Assembly (NCBI GenBank): GCA_008933635.1
Contig: WBUQ01000003.1
Span: 1 to 64,000 of the forward strand
Direction of reading: 5' to 3'
Source of the DNA: Desulfobulbaceae bacterium
GTDB lineage: Bacteria > Desulfobacterota > Desulfobulbia > Desulfobulbales > Desulfocapsaceae
DNA: 64,000 nucleotides
The notes below the pieces were generated by a model. The model was not told where the DNA came from. It did no database searches and saw only the letters and a list, made by a program, of their open reading frames with translations. Positions 1 to 7,668 of this stretch are shown piece by piece; the first letter of the stretch is position 1; each line of letters starts with the position of its first letter. Made by a program: the position numbers and the translations under genes.

Positions 1-62
1 GTGTGTGTTCAATCTTGAGAAGGAAGATCGTTCATTGAGCATTTTTCAGGCTGCAGAATCGA

Positions 63-362
63 TCAGATCTGCATCCGCATGATCTCCTCATAGGCTGTCA
101 GGGCCTTGTTGCGCATCTGCACCAGCATCCTGAGGGATATCTCCGCCTCTTCGACGGCAATCATCACCTCATGCAGGTGCTTGGCCTCGCCGCTTTCCAG
201 TTTCCGGATTGCCGTTTCGCTATCCAGTTGCCCCTGGTTGACCTGGGCGATGGTCGACGACAGGATATCGCCGAAACCCTTCGCCGCCCTGGAAACGGGG
301 CCGGTGTCAGGCTGGCGCAGGGGCAGCGGCGTGGTGGAGCCAATCGGGCCGAGGCTGTCCAT
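63..362 (-). CDS. fliE: Flagellar hook-basal body protein FliE
   Basis: FliE is the small adaptor between the MS ring (FliF) and the rod of the flagellar basal body. The 99-residue product has the usual family length. Its C-terminal half carries the conserved helical pattern EEAEISLRMLVQMRNK followed by AYEEIMRMQI, the diagnostic FliE end. The ATG is preceded by a strong GGGAGGT ribosome binding site, and the start lies 6 bases after the flgC stop, so the two are co-transcribed. fliF would be expected next in the same direction but lies beyond the left edge. Identification is secure from the C-terminal motif and the flgB-flgC-fliE order. Confidence 0.95.
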   Translation of the reverse strand: MDSLGPIGSTTPLPLRQPDTGPVSRAAKGFGDILSSTIAQVNQGQLDSETAIRKLESGEAKHLHEVMIAVEEAEISLRMLVQMRNKALTAYEEIMRMQI

Positions 363-368
363 CTGGTG

Positions 369-800
369 TTACCTCCCTATTTCCAAAGCCTTGAGGGCCA
401 TTCTCTTGGCGGATTTAATAGTGGTGACATTGGCCTGGTAGGCCCTGGTTGCCGACATCATGTCGACTGTCTCCTCGAGGACATTGATATTGGGCATTTC
501 GACATAACCGTCTTCGGCGGCATCCGGATGGGAAGGATTGTAGATCTTGCGCGGAGGTTCCTGATCCTCGAGAATCTGCGTCACTTCAACCCCCTGCACC
601 GAATCCCTGATGTTGTTTTCCAGCTGTTCCTTGAAGGAGACCGGCCGGCTTTCGAAGTAGACCGATTTCTTCTTGTAGGGCCCGCCTTCGGGCGTCGAGG
701 TCGTCTCGATGTTGGCGAGATTGGAGCTGATGGTGTTCAGGCGGATGCTGTTGGCCTTCAGGGCCGAAGCACTGACCTGGAATGTCGTCAGGATGTCCAT
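369..800 (-). CDS. flgC: Flagellar basal-body rod protein FlgC
   Basis: FlgC is a proximal rod subunit of the flagellar axle in the periplasm. The 143-residue protein has the N-terminal rod motif (SNLANIETT, residues about 27-35), the middle signature YNPSHPDA followed by DGYVEMPNIN, and the C-terminal helix MMSATRAYQANVTTIKSAK shared by axial proteins. The ATG at 800 has a GGAGA ribosome binding site 6 bases upstream. It sits between flgB and fliE in the canonical order. Nothing looks truncated or unusual. Confidence 0.96.
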   Translation of the reverse strand: MDILTTFQVSASALKANSIRLNTISSNLANIETTSTPEGGPYKKKSVYFESRPVSFKEQLENNIRDSVQGVEVTQILEDQEPPRKIYNPSHPDAAEDGYVEMPNINVLEETVDMMSATRAYQANVTTIKSAKRMALKALEIGR

Positions 801-854
801 AGTGTCTCCTCAGGTGTTTCTGCAGCTAGCGCCGGAGGCGGTCTGCCGTGATCG

Positions 855-1265
855 TTACTCGCCGGCGATGACGAATTTCATCAGCGTGAGCTTCTTCTTC
901 AGCAGCTGGGCCGAGGTCTCGTACAGCAGCTCGTTCTCCGTCAGGGCGAGCATCTCCTCTTCCACGCTCACCCCGTTTTCATCCCCGATGCCGGTCTGGT
1001 CCGGCTCCCTGAGGATCGTCCCCGTCACCGAACCGACAGTGCGGGGTCCGAGGGGGATGTGCCCGGGGTGGGACGTGGCCAGCGGCATGCCGGTCTGGTT
1101 GATCGCCTGACTCAGTTCTTCCGCAAAACTGAAACGTGCGGGGGAGTATCCCGGTGTTTCTGCATTTGCAATATTCGAGCCTATTACCTTCTGGTTTTCG
1201 GCGCGCAGGTCGAGAACCTTGCTAAGCAGCTGCATGTTGGCATCGAAAGGGCTCAGTGGATTCAT
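855..1265 (-). CDS. flgB: Flagellar basal-body rod protein FlgB
   Basis: FlgB is the most proximal rod subunit. The 136-residue product has the family's N-terminal block with NQKVIGSNIANAETPGYSP (about residues 23-41) and the FAEEL segment after it. The C-terminal helix (ENELLYETSAQLLKKKLTLMKFVI) is the usual FlgB/FlgC-type coiled end. The start has a GGGGAG ribosome binding site. It opens the flgB-flgC-fliE run and follows, on the same strand and 59 bases downstream, a periplasmic TPR protein that may be co-transcribed. No clear sigma-54 or sigma-28 promoter was found directly upstream. Confidence 0.95.
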   Translation of the reverse strand: MNPLSPFDANMQLLSKVLDLRAENQKVIGSNIANAETPGYSPARFSFAEELSQAINQTGMPLATSHPGHIPLGPRTVGSVTGTILREPDQTGIGDENGVSVEEEMLALTENELLYETSAQLLKKKLTLMKFVIAGE

Positions 1266-1324
1266 CGCTGTTCTCCCCGTGGTCAGTATTTTGCCGGTCG
1301 TAGAGCTGGTTCATTCAACCGGCG

Positions 1325-3751
1325 CTATTCCATTTTCCGCTTCAGCCGCTCCATCGATTCGAGGTATTCAAGCTCCTTTGCCGCGAACCGCTGCCAGAGG
1401 CTGTTCTTTCCTTTTTCGACAATTTGCCGGTAGAATTTTAATGCTTCTTCGGTTTTGCCTTCTGCCTGTTCGATCTGGGCCAGGCGATAGAGGACCTGCT
1501 CGAAATGGAGACCGTCATCCTGCAGGGTCAGAAAGATCGCTCCGGCATCATCCAATTTCCCGGTCCGGAACAGGCTCTCTGCCTTCATAAACCTGATTTC
1601 CGGTGAAGAATTGTGTTTTTCCGTGTCGAGAGAGGCGATCAGCTCCAGAGTTTTCGGGTAATCCTGCTGATGAAAGGCAAGCGTGGCGGCGATGGTGCGG
1701 AGGGAGCCATCTTCCGGCAGCGGTTCGGGCAGCAGGGCCTGGGCTTCTCCGTATTTGCCGTCGAGGGCGAGGGCCTCGAGATGGAGCCTGAGAATCGTGC
1801 TGCGGTCCGTGCCCGCAGGGTAGGTGTTGAGATACCGCTCCGCCAGGTTGGCTGCAAGGCCGGAATCGCCCTGGGCCGAAACCGTTTCGATCAGCGGCAG
1901 GTAATACTGCTCCCGTTCGGCAGTGCTGACGATATCCATGATATAGAGGTAGACATCCTTGGCATGCTCAAAAAGTCCGATCTGACCGTAGGAGTAGGCG
2001 ATGTCGCCGAGAATACCGATATCGATCCACTTTTTCTGAAAGACCTCCTTGTTCTGCTTGGCCAGCACCAAGGCCTCGGGAAAGTTGTCGCTTTTTACCA
2101 GACGGTTGATTTCCTCTGGCAGGATCTGGATCAGGAGGGCCTGGGCGGTCGGTCGCAGTTCCCCGCTGCGGAACTCCCGGAGGAACTGCATCAGCAGCTG
2201 CAGCGCCTCGTCATTTCTTCCCATCAGGTGGTTGACCAGGGCTTCCTTGAACCTTGCCTCGGCAGCCAGGTAACGTGTTTCTGTCCTCTCGGCAAGGCCC
2301 CGGTAGGCCCGGATAGCATCTTCCCCCCAGGTCTTGTCGGCAAGATAGCGCAGGTCGGTTTTCTTTATCGCCGCGCGGAATGCCGCCTCGGTGTGGGGAA
2401 AGGCCTCTTCGATCAGGGTAAGCTGATCGAGCTGGGACCGCTGCGGATCAAGGTGTCTCTCCGCCATGGCCTTGCGGAAGCTGATCAGGCCGGCCGACTC
2501 CTTCTCTTCAACCATCGGGATGAGTGCCGTATAGCATTCACCCGCCTCTTTGTATTTCCTGTGAAAGTAGAGGGTTTCGCATTGGGCCTTCAGGCTGTGC
2601 GGGCAGGTGGCGACGACGGCCGGGTTCTTGAGCAGCCTGAATGCCGCATACGCCTTCAGCGGCAGGCCGAGACCGGCGAAGACATCGGCCCGCCGCATCT
2701 CGACAATGTTCTGCAGTGATTCCGGATAGGCAACATCCTGTCGCTCGAGCAGCTTCCTGGCCTTGTCGTACCAACCGGCGGAGATGGCGTTTTCAATCTC
2801 GAGGAGGGCGAGGTAGGGCTCAAGGGGGCTGGCAGGACCGAGCGCCTCCCGTATTTCCTGGAGTCCCGGGTCGACTGAGAAATCCTGCCGGGTGCCGGCG
2901 TGGAGGAGCAGCAGGAGGAACTTTGCGGAGATGCCGACAGGGTCGTCGGGAAATGTTTTAATCATATGTTCCAGCTGCTTTGCGGCGTCTTCTGTGGAAT
3001 TGCCATGCAGCAGGGCGTCGCCGAGGCTCAGGGCCAGCAGTTTCTGCCGCTCGGGGTCCTGTTCCGCCTTCAGCAGCCCAAGCAGCATCGGCTGCATTTC
3101 CTTCCAGGCATTCAGTCTGCCAAGTTCCTTGATTTCCAGCGGCAAGGCATCGGGGCTCGTCTTGCCGGCCGATGGGAGCAGGTCGATGATCGGGAAAGGC
3201 GGCAGGGTGTATCTGAGAGGTGGTGAATAGGAGAGTTTCGATTCGTAATCTGTGAAAAACCGGTCCCAGTCGGCGGCATACCGGCTGCTGAGCAACGGGT
3301 TTGATCCTTCGGCCTGCGGTTCGGCGGGGGCCTTGATATCAGAGAGCTGTCTGTTGACAAGAGAAGTTGCAGGCAGCGGGGCATTACCGGCCTGGATGTC
3401 GATCAGCAGTTTTTCGCCTGCGAGCTGCTCTGTCTGGTATTTTTCCGGTTTGTGGCGGAAAAACAATGAAATGACCATCCGGTTGTCATTGATGATCGGC
3501 AAAACCTTGACGATCCTGGCATCGGTATCGAAATACTTCAGGGAGGTGGTCGGACGGGTTTTTTCCAAGGTGATGTCGAGCCGTTTTTCCCGGACGTCCA
3601 CAGTGAAATACGGCAGGGAATCAAAGGAAAGGTAGATCTGGGTCGATTCCCGGTCGTCGGTCCTGGCGATCTCCTTAAGCAGTGAGCTGGCCAGCGCCGA
3701 ACTGCAGGAAAGCAGCACTATGAGGAAGATGCAGTAGGGGTAGTATCTCAT
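1325..3751 (-). CDS. Periplasmic TPR-repeat protein with N-terminal AMIN-like domain
   Basis: The product is about 808 residues from the ATG at 3751. A TTG 36 bases further out also keeps the frame but has no ribosome binding site, and the signal peptide (MRYYPYCIFLIVLLSCSSALA) fits the ATG. After it comes a beta-rich region (about residues 25-125) that looks like an AMIN-type domain, and then many TPR-like helix pairs to the C-terminus (for example ALKFYRQIVEKGKNSLWQRF near the end). Such proteins usually scaffold periplasmic or peptidoglycan-associated assemblies. The position just upstream of flgB on the same strand suggests a motility role. That is inference; no catalytic motif is visible. 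Confidence 0.8.
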   Translation of the reverse strand: MRYYPYCIFLIVLLSCSSALASSLLKEIARTDDRESTQIYLSFDSLPYFTVDVREKRLDITLEKTRPTTSLKYFDTDARIVKVLPIINDNRMVISLFFRHKPEKYQTEQLAGEKLLIDIQAGNAPLPATSLVNRQLSDIKAPAEPQAEGSNPLLSSRYAADWDRFFTDYESKLSYSPPLRYTLPPFPIIDLLPSAGKTSPDALPLEIKELGRLNAWKEMQPMLLGLLKAEQDPERQKLLALSLGDALLHGNSTEDAAKQLEHMIKTFPDDPVGISAKFLLLLLHAGTRQDFSVDPGLQEIREALGPASPLEPYLALLEIENAISAGWYDKARKLLERQDVAYPESLQNIVEMRRADVFAGLGLPLKAYAAFRLLKNPAVVATCPHSLKAQCETLYFHRKYKEAGECYTALIPMVEEKESAGLISFRKAMAERHLDPQRSQLDQLTLIEEAFPHTEAAFRAAIKKTDLRYLADKTWGEDAIRAYRGLAERTETRYLAAEARFKEALVNHLMGRNDEALQLLMQFLREFRSGELRPTAQALLIQILPEEINRLVKSDNFPEALVLAKQNKEVFQKKWIDIGILGDIAYSYGQIGLFEHAKDVYLYIMDIVSTAEREQYYLPLIETVSAQGDSGLAANLAERYLNTYPAGTDRSTILRLHLEALALDGKYGEAQALLPEPLPEDGSLRTIAATLAFHQQDYPKTLELIASLDTEKHNSSPEIRFMKAESLFRTGKLDDAGAIFLTLQDDGLHFEQVLYRLAQIEQAEGKTEEALKFYRQIVEKGKNSLWQRFAAKELEYLESMERLKRKME

Positions 3752-4309
3752 GGCGCGGGAAGGTAGAGGTTTCGTCTTCCTTTGCAAATGAAATGCCAGG
3801 CCAGCGAAATGGTCAATTTCTTCGACAAAGGCTGCGCGATCAGTACTCTACCTGGCGATGGAAGACTGGACTCCCCGCAAACTGGTGTCGGAAATTTGAC
3901 TCAAGCAGGGGTGCAGGAAAACCGCAGGAGATCCTTGTGGTCGGGTGTATCCTGGTTTGGATGCCTCCCGACAGGCGAATGTCAGTGTGGCCCGCGTGAA
4001 CGAGTTGCTGCCGGACTTCTTGGATGAATCCGGATCTGGGACGCCTGTTTCAGGCGATCGGTTCCAGGCTGATGCGACCAGCCCGCCGGCTGCGGGGACT
4101 GGGGGACGGCCGGTTGAGGAAGGGAGGCAGAAATATTCACCCGGTATTTGATTTTTTTCAGCGTTAACTGGTATTATTTCCTCTGCATCAGGTAGGCTGG
4201 AAGTCAGCAGATGACAAGGTGATCCGTGGTGCATCGGAAGCCGCAGGAGAGTTTGGCCGGTGCAGAGAACAAGCCGGATCTGAATACATTTTTCAAACAG
4301 GAGATCGGA
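3752..4309. other. Intergenic region upstream of cheY, with GC-rich hairpins
   Basis: This 558-base stretch separates the divergent TPR gene and cheY. Reading frames across it have no family-like sequence or ribosome binding sites, so I call no gene. From about 4040 to 4115 there is a cluster of short inverted repeats: CGCCTG/CAGGCG with a TTT loop at 4042-4056, then CAGCC/GGCTG, then CCGGC/GCCGG. These could form a structured RNA or leader. A sigma-70-like promoter lies at 4148-4177. The rest shows nothing I can name. Confidence 0.5.
4148..4177 (+). promoter_or_regulatory. Putative sigma-70 promoter for cheY-cheX
   Basis: TTGATT (4148-4153) and TATTAT (4172-4177) are separated by 18 bases in an AT-richer patch of otherwise GC-rich sequence. 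The -10 matches consensus at 5 of 6 positions and the -35 at 4 of 6. Transcription would start near 4184 and leave a leader of about 125 bases before cheY. Called by eye, so moderate confidence only. Confidence 0.4.
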
Positions 4310-4681
4310 ATGGGAAAAAACGTGCTGTTGATCGATGATTCTTCAACCATGCGGAAGATAATCGGCAGGTCATTGCGCCAGGCTGGGATCGAGTTCGATA
4401 ATATTTTCGAGGCCGGCGATGGCATAGAGGCCCTTGCTCTGCTCGAGAACGAGAAGGTCGACATCATCCTGAGCGATATCAACATGCCGAACATGGATGG
4501 CATCTCTTTCCTCCGCGAAAAAGCCAATCGTCCGGCGATCAAGAACATTCCCGTCCTGATGATTTCGACGGAGACGGGTGAAGACATCATCGGCGAGGCG
4601 AAGTCGCTCGGCGCCGTCGGTTCGATCAAGAAACCTTTCACCCCGGATAAGGTGAACGAGGTGCTTGGACCGTTGCTGTAA
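4310..4681 (+). CDS. cheY: Chemotaxis response regulator CheY
   Basis: Single receiver domain of 123 residues. The acidic pair D9-D10, the phosphoacceptor D56 in SDINMPNMDG, the Thr/Ser switch in MISTE and the Lys in the IKKPF loop are all present, so it should be phosphorylated by CheA and signal to the flagellar motor. The ATG at 4310 is chosen because it has an AGGAG site 5 bases upstream and begins the domain exactly; a longer frame starting at 4226 adds residues with no homology. Two CheX-type phosphatase genes follow directly, which supports a role in fast CheY dephosphorylation. Confidence 0.92.
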   Translation: MGKNVLLIDDSSTMRKIIGRSLRQAGIEFDNIFEAGDGIEALALLENEKVDIILSDINMPNMDGISFLREKANRPAIKNIPVLMISTETGEDIIGEAKSLGAVGSIKKPFTPDKVNEVLGPLL

Positions 4682-4704
4682 CAGACAACAGAAAAGGTGA
4701 ATCC

Positions 4705-5163
4705 GTGCAAATACGCGACAAGATAATCGAATCGACACAGGAGATCTTTTCGACGATGGTGATGATGGACGTCACCGCCTCAGAAGAACTGCCCGAAAAC
4801 AAGAGCATCCATTGCGAGAGCATTACCGGCCTGATCGGGCTGGCAGGGACGTACAAGGGAGTGCTGGCGATCCATATGCCGAATGCCGTCGCCTTGGCCG
4901 TGACCGGCAGTTTTCTCGGGATGGACGTCGAAGAAATCAATGCCGATGTCGAGGACGCGATCGGCGAGCTGGCGAACATGCTCGGCGGCAATATCAAGAC
5001 CATCCTTTCCGAGAACGGAAAGGATATCAACCTTTCCCTGCCATCGACCATCTCCGGCAAAGAGTATAATTTCCAACTGGCCAGTGACGCGGCCGAAAGG
5101 ACGGTCATCGGGTTTGATGCCGAATCGGGCCGGTTTCACGTTGAGCTGCAGCTGGAAAAGTGA
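4705..5163 (+). CDS. cheX: CheX-family CheY-P phosphatase (first copy)
   Basis: 152-residue CheX/CheC-type protein starting at GTG with an AAAAGGTGA site upstream. CheX removes phosphate from CheY-P. The diagnostic phosphatase helix is AIGELANMLGGNIK, with the E-x2-N pair at E88 and N91. The N-terminal part (GLIGLAGTYKGVLAIHMP) is the usual CheX beta sheet. It lies 23 bases after cheY, and a strong terminator follows, so cheY-cheX form a compact unit. A second copy lies just beyond the terminator. Confidence 0.88.
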   Translation: MQIRDKIIESTQEIFSTMVMMDVTASEELPENKSIHCESITGLIGLAGTYKGVLAIHMPNAVALAVTGSFLGMDVEEINADVEDAIGELANMLGGNIKTILSENGKDINLSLPSTISGKEYNFQLASDAAERTVIGFDAESGRFHVELQLEK

Positions 5164-5186
5164 TGGGATACCTATAGGCGTGGACA

Positions 5187-5219
5187 GGCGGGGCGTATTG
5201 ACAGCCCCGCCTTTTTTTT
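5187..5219 (+). terminator. Rho-independent terminator after first cheX
   Basis: Perfect 8-bp stem GGCGGGGC (5187-5194) and GCCCCGCC (5204-5211) with a 9-base loop, followed by eight T residues (5212-5219). It starts 24 bases after the cheX stop codon and should end the cheY-cheX transcript, at least in part, before the second cheX. Confidence 0.92.
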
Positions 5220-5244
5220 GATTTCTGACTGACGACAGGCAGCG

Positions 5245-5712
5245 ATGGCACTTCTCGATGTAGTCGATGAACTGGTGCTGGGCACGAAGGACGTATTCAG
5301 CACCATGCTGATGATGGATTTGGAGGCAGCGGAGTCCTCTGACCGGCCTGAAGACATCATTGCAAATGTTTCTGGAATGATAGGGCTCGGAGGCGATCTG
5401 CGCGGCATGCTGTCCGTACATTGTCCGGCCGAGGCGGCAAAAGAGATCACCGGCGCCCTTGTCGGGATGGAGGTCACCGAACTCGATGACGACGTCAAGG
5501 ACGCCATCGGCGAGATTGCCAATATGGTCGCGGGGAATATCAAGATTTCTTTCGACAGGGCCGGGATTGCCGTCGAGCTGGCGATTCCATCGTCGATCAT
5601 CGGCAAATCCTTCAGGATCTGCGGATTTTCCGGGGCGACGAGGTGTCTGGTGAAATTCTCCACTCCGGCATGCGTCTTCTGGGTGGAGTTGCTGTACGTG
5701 CTGAATAAATAA
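5245..5712 (+). CDS. CheX-family phosphatase (second copy)
   Basis: 155 residues, clearly a paralogue of the preceding CheX: shared FSTMLMMD/FSTMVMMD near the N-terminus, the GMIGLGG segment, and the phosphatase helix AIGEIANMVAGNIK with E90 and N93. Both key residues are intact, so it should be active on a CheY-like receiver. It lies beyond a strong terminator, so its expression may come from read-through or a promoter I could not see. The C-terminus has Cys-containing strands not seen in the first copy, which hints at a different partner. Confidence 0.85.
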   Translation: MALLDVVDELVLGTKDVFSTMLMMDLEAAESSDRPEDIIANVSGMIGLGGDLRGMLSVHCPAEAAKEITGALVGMEVTELDDDVKDAIGEIANMVAGNIKISFDRAGIAVELAIPSSIIGKSFRICGFSGATRCLVKFSTPACVFWVELLYVLNK

Positions 5713-5805
5713 AACATCCCGATCCGTATAAAGAAATTGCAGCCGATACCGATATGGATCTGAGTGATGGAAGTGTACTGCAGGCGATAACACGGTAAAA
5801 TCCTT

Positions 5806-7641
5806 ATGGCGGACCGCATGGAAGCGCAGAAACGATTGGACAAGGTACTCGCAGCTGCCCAGAAAAAGACTGAAACTGAAGTCGGGGCACTTCTCGGTGT
5901 GCCATTTTCGCTCAGCGGTTCACTGTTCCAGCCGGTATCGAAGGGGCAGTTCTTCGAGAACCTCAGCGGCAGGCAGATTGTCGCCAGGATGGATATTACC
6001 GGTGACATCAATGCCCAGGGAGCCCTGGTGGTCAGTCTCAGGGACGCCGTCCGTCTCGGCGGCACCCTGATCATGCTGCCGCCATCGGAGATGGAAGAGG
6101 TTGTCAGCCGTGAGGAATATAACGAGGATACGGAGGATTCCTACGGCGAGATCGCCAATATCATTGCCGGTTCCTACACCAAGATGTTCGAGGAAATGTT
6201 TCCTCAGAACTGCCGCTTCATCCGCAAGGAACAGGAGTCGATCCAACCGTTGAAGGTGGATGTCGAGTCCGATCAGCCGCTGCCGAACAAGGTCTATTAC
6301 CAGGTGTCCGCCACGATGAGTCTGGGGGACAAGCAAATGGGCGATATGTTCATGCTTCTGCCGGCTGCCGATTTTGGACTGGAGTGGGGATCGGCAGCGG
6401 AAGGAAGCGGACAGGCCCCTGCGGATCAGGCCCAGCCGTCGCCGGGTTGGCCCGCGCAACCGGAGCGGCAGGAGACTGCAGCCGAAGGAGCGGCCGATAC
6501 GGAGAACGCGCCCATTCCTGACGAAACGCAGCCGCCGCAGGGTGAGCAGCAGGTCGCCGCTGAGCCTGCCGAGCCGGTCAGGAAACCTGCGTCACCGCCG
6601 TTGGATGTCGAAAAACACCGGAAGCTGGTTGATCGGCTGTTGGAGGAATGCCGGGAAAAACTGGAGGAAGAGGTCGGGGCCCTGCTCGGTTGCGAGGCGA
6701 AATTCCAGCATGTCGAAAACCGACTCATCTCCAAGGAGGATTTCTTCTTCGAGGAGGTCACCGGCAAACAGGTCATGGCCAACATGGATGTGGTTGGCGA
6801 AGTGGAAGGCTCCAGCTATTTTTTTGTCGGTCTCAAGGATGCCATCCATATCGGCGGTACCTTGATCATGCTGCCTCAGAGTGAACTCGAAGCGGTGGTA
6901 GCGGATGAGGAGTTCGGTGACGATACCCAGGACGCATACAGCGAGATCGCCAATATCATTGCCGGAGCATATTCGAGTGTGTTCGAGGATCAGTACGTAC
7001 AACACCTCCGGTTCGTGAAGACCGGCATTGAAACGATTGTTCCGATGAAGGTGGTGGTCGACTCGGACCAGCCGATTGCTGACCGGCAGTATTATATGAG
7101 TTCGATGGCCCTGACGATTTCAGGGAGGAAGCTGGGGGTGGTGCGCCTGCTGGTCCCCGGCAGTCTGCTGCAGATTGAAATGCCTGAAGCCCCTGTGACG
7201 CAGCAGGAAGAACCGGTTGTATCAGTTCTGGCCGGGAAGAAACCGGAAGCAGATGCAGGGGCGGACGTTGCAGCGGCTCAGGCCGATATCCTGCTTATAG
7301 GCGATGATGAGGTGGAAGCCGCCAAGCTTGCAGCAGTCCTTGAAGAGCTGGGGTACCGGGTGTCCAGGCTCGGCTACAAGGATAATGTTCACAGGTATCT
7401 GAACAGGGAATTGAAGGCGGTCTATCTGGTGATGCGGGAGGTCAGCGAGCAGGGTTTCGGCATAGCCATAAAAATCAACGCGAGCTGTCGGGTCCCGCTC
7501 ATCGCCGCCGGTCCCGGGTGGACCAGGAGCAAGGTGTTCAAGGCTGTCAAGTACGGCGTCAGCGACATTCTCCTGACCCCGGCTTCACGCGAGGATATCG
7601 AGGAAAACATCCGGAACAATATGATCAGGCTCGCCGCCTGA
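5806..7641 (+). CDS. Tandem CheX/CheC-like protein with degenerate receiver domain
   Basis: 611 residues in three parts. Residues about 1-195 and 265-455 are two copies of the same domain, sharing EVGALLG, GGTLIMLP and the helix GEIANIIAG or SEIANIIAG, which keeps the E-x2-N arrangement of CheC/CheX phosphatases. A Pro/Glu/Gln-rich linker joins them. Residues about 480-611 resemble a receiver: ILLIGDDE supplies an acidic pair, but the strand that should hold the phosphorylated Asp reads AVYLVMREV and the Lys loop reads LLTPAS, so phosphorylation looks impossible. It follows two cheX genes, so a chemotaxis or motor-adaptation role is likely. The precise function is not known to me. Confidence 0.7.
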   Translation: MADRMEAQKRLDKVLAAAQKKTETEVGALLGVPFSLSGSLFQPVSKGQFFENLSGRQIVARMDITGDINAQGALVVSLRDAVRLGGTLIMLPPSEMEEVVSREEYNEDTEDSYGEIANIIAGSYTKMFEEMFPQNCRFIRKEQESIQPLKVDVESDQPLPNKVYYQVSATMSLGDKQMGDMFMLLPAADFGLEWGSAAEGSGQAPADQAQPSPGWPAQPERQETAAEGAADTENAPIPDETQPPQGEQQVAAEPAEPVRKPASPPLDVEKHRKLVDRLLEECREKLEEEVGALLGCEAKFQHVENRLISKEDFFFEEVTGKQVMANMDVVGEVEGSSYFFVGLKDAIHIGGTLIMLPQSELEAVVADEEFGDDTQDAYSEIANIIAGAYSSVFEDQYVQHLRFVKTGIETIVPMKVVVDSDQPIADRQYYMSSMALTISGRKLGVVRLLVPGSLLQIEMPEAPVTQQEEPVVSVLAGKKPEADAGADVAAAQADILLIGDDEVEAAKLAAVLEELGYRVSRLGYKDNVHRYLNRELKAVYLVMREVSEQGFGIAIKINASCRVPLIAAGPGWTRSKVFKAVKYGVSDILLTPASREDIEENIRNNMIRLAA

Positions 7642-7668
7642 AAACGTGGCCAGGCAGGGTTCGCCGGG

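Noticed and set aside
1-62. Possible fliF start on the minus strand (ATG at 42, open to the left edge)
   Set aside because: Only about 14 codons are visible, with no ribosome binding site and no recognisable FliF sequence; the gene order suggests fliF but the sequence does not show it.
3848-4234. 128-codon open frame on the minus strand upstream of cheY
   Set aside because: Sequence looks like translated non-coding DNA, with no ribosome binding site or family resemblance; it also runs across the proposed cheY promoter.
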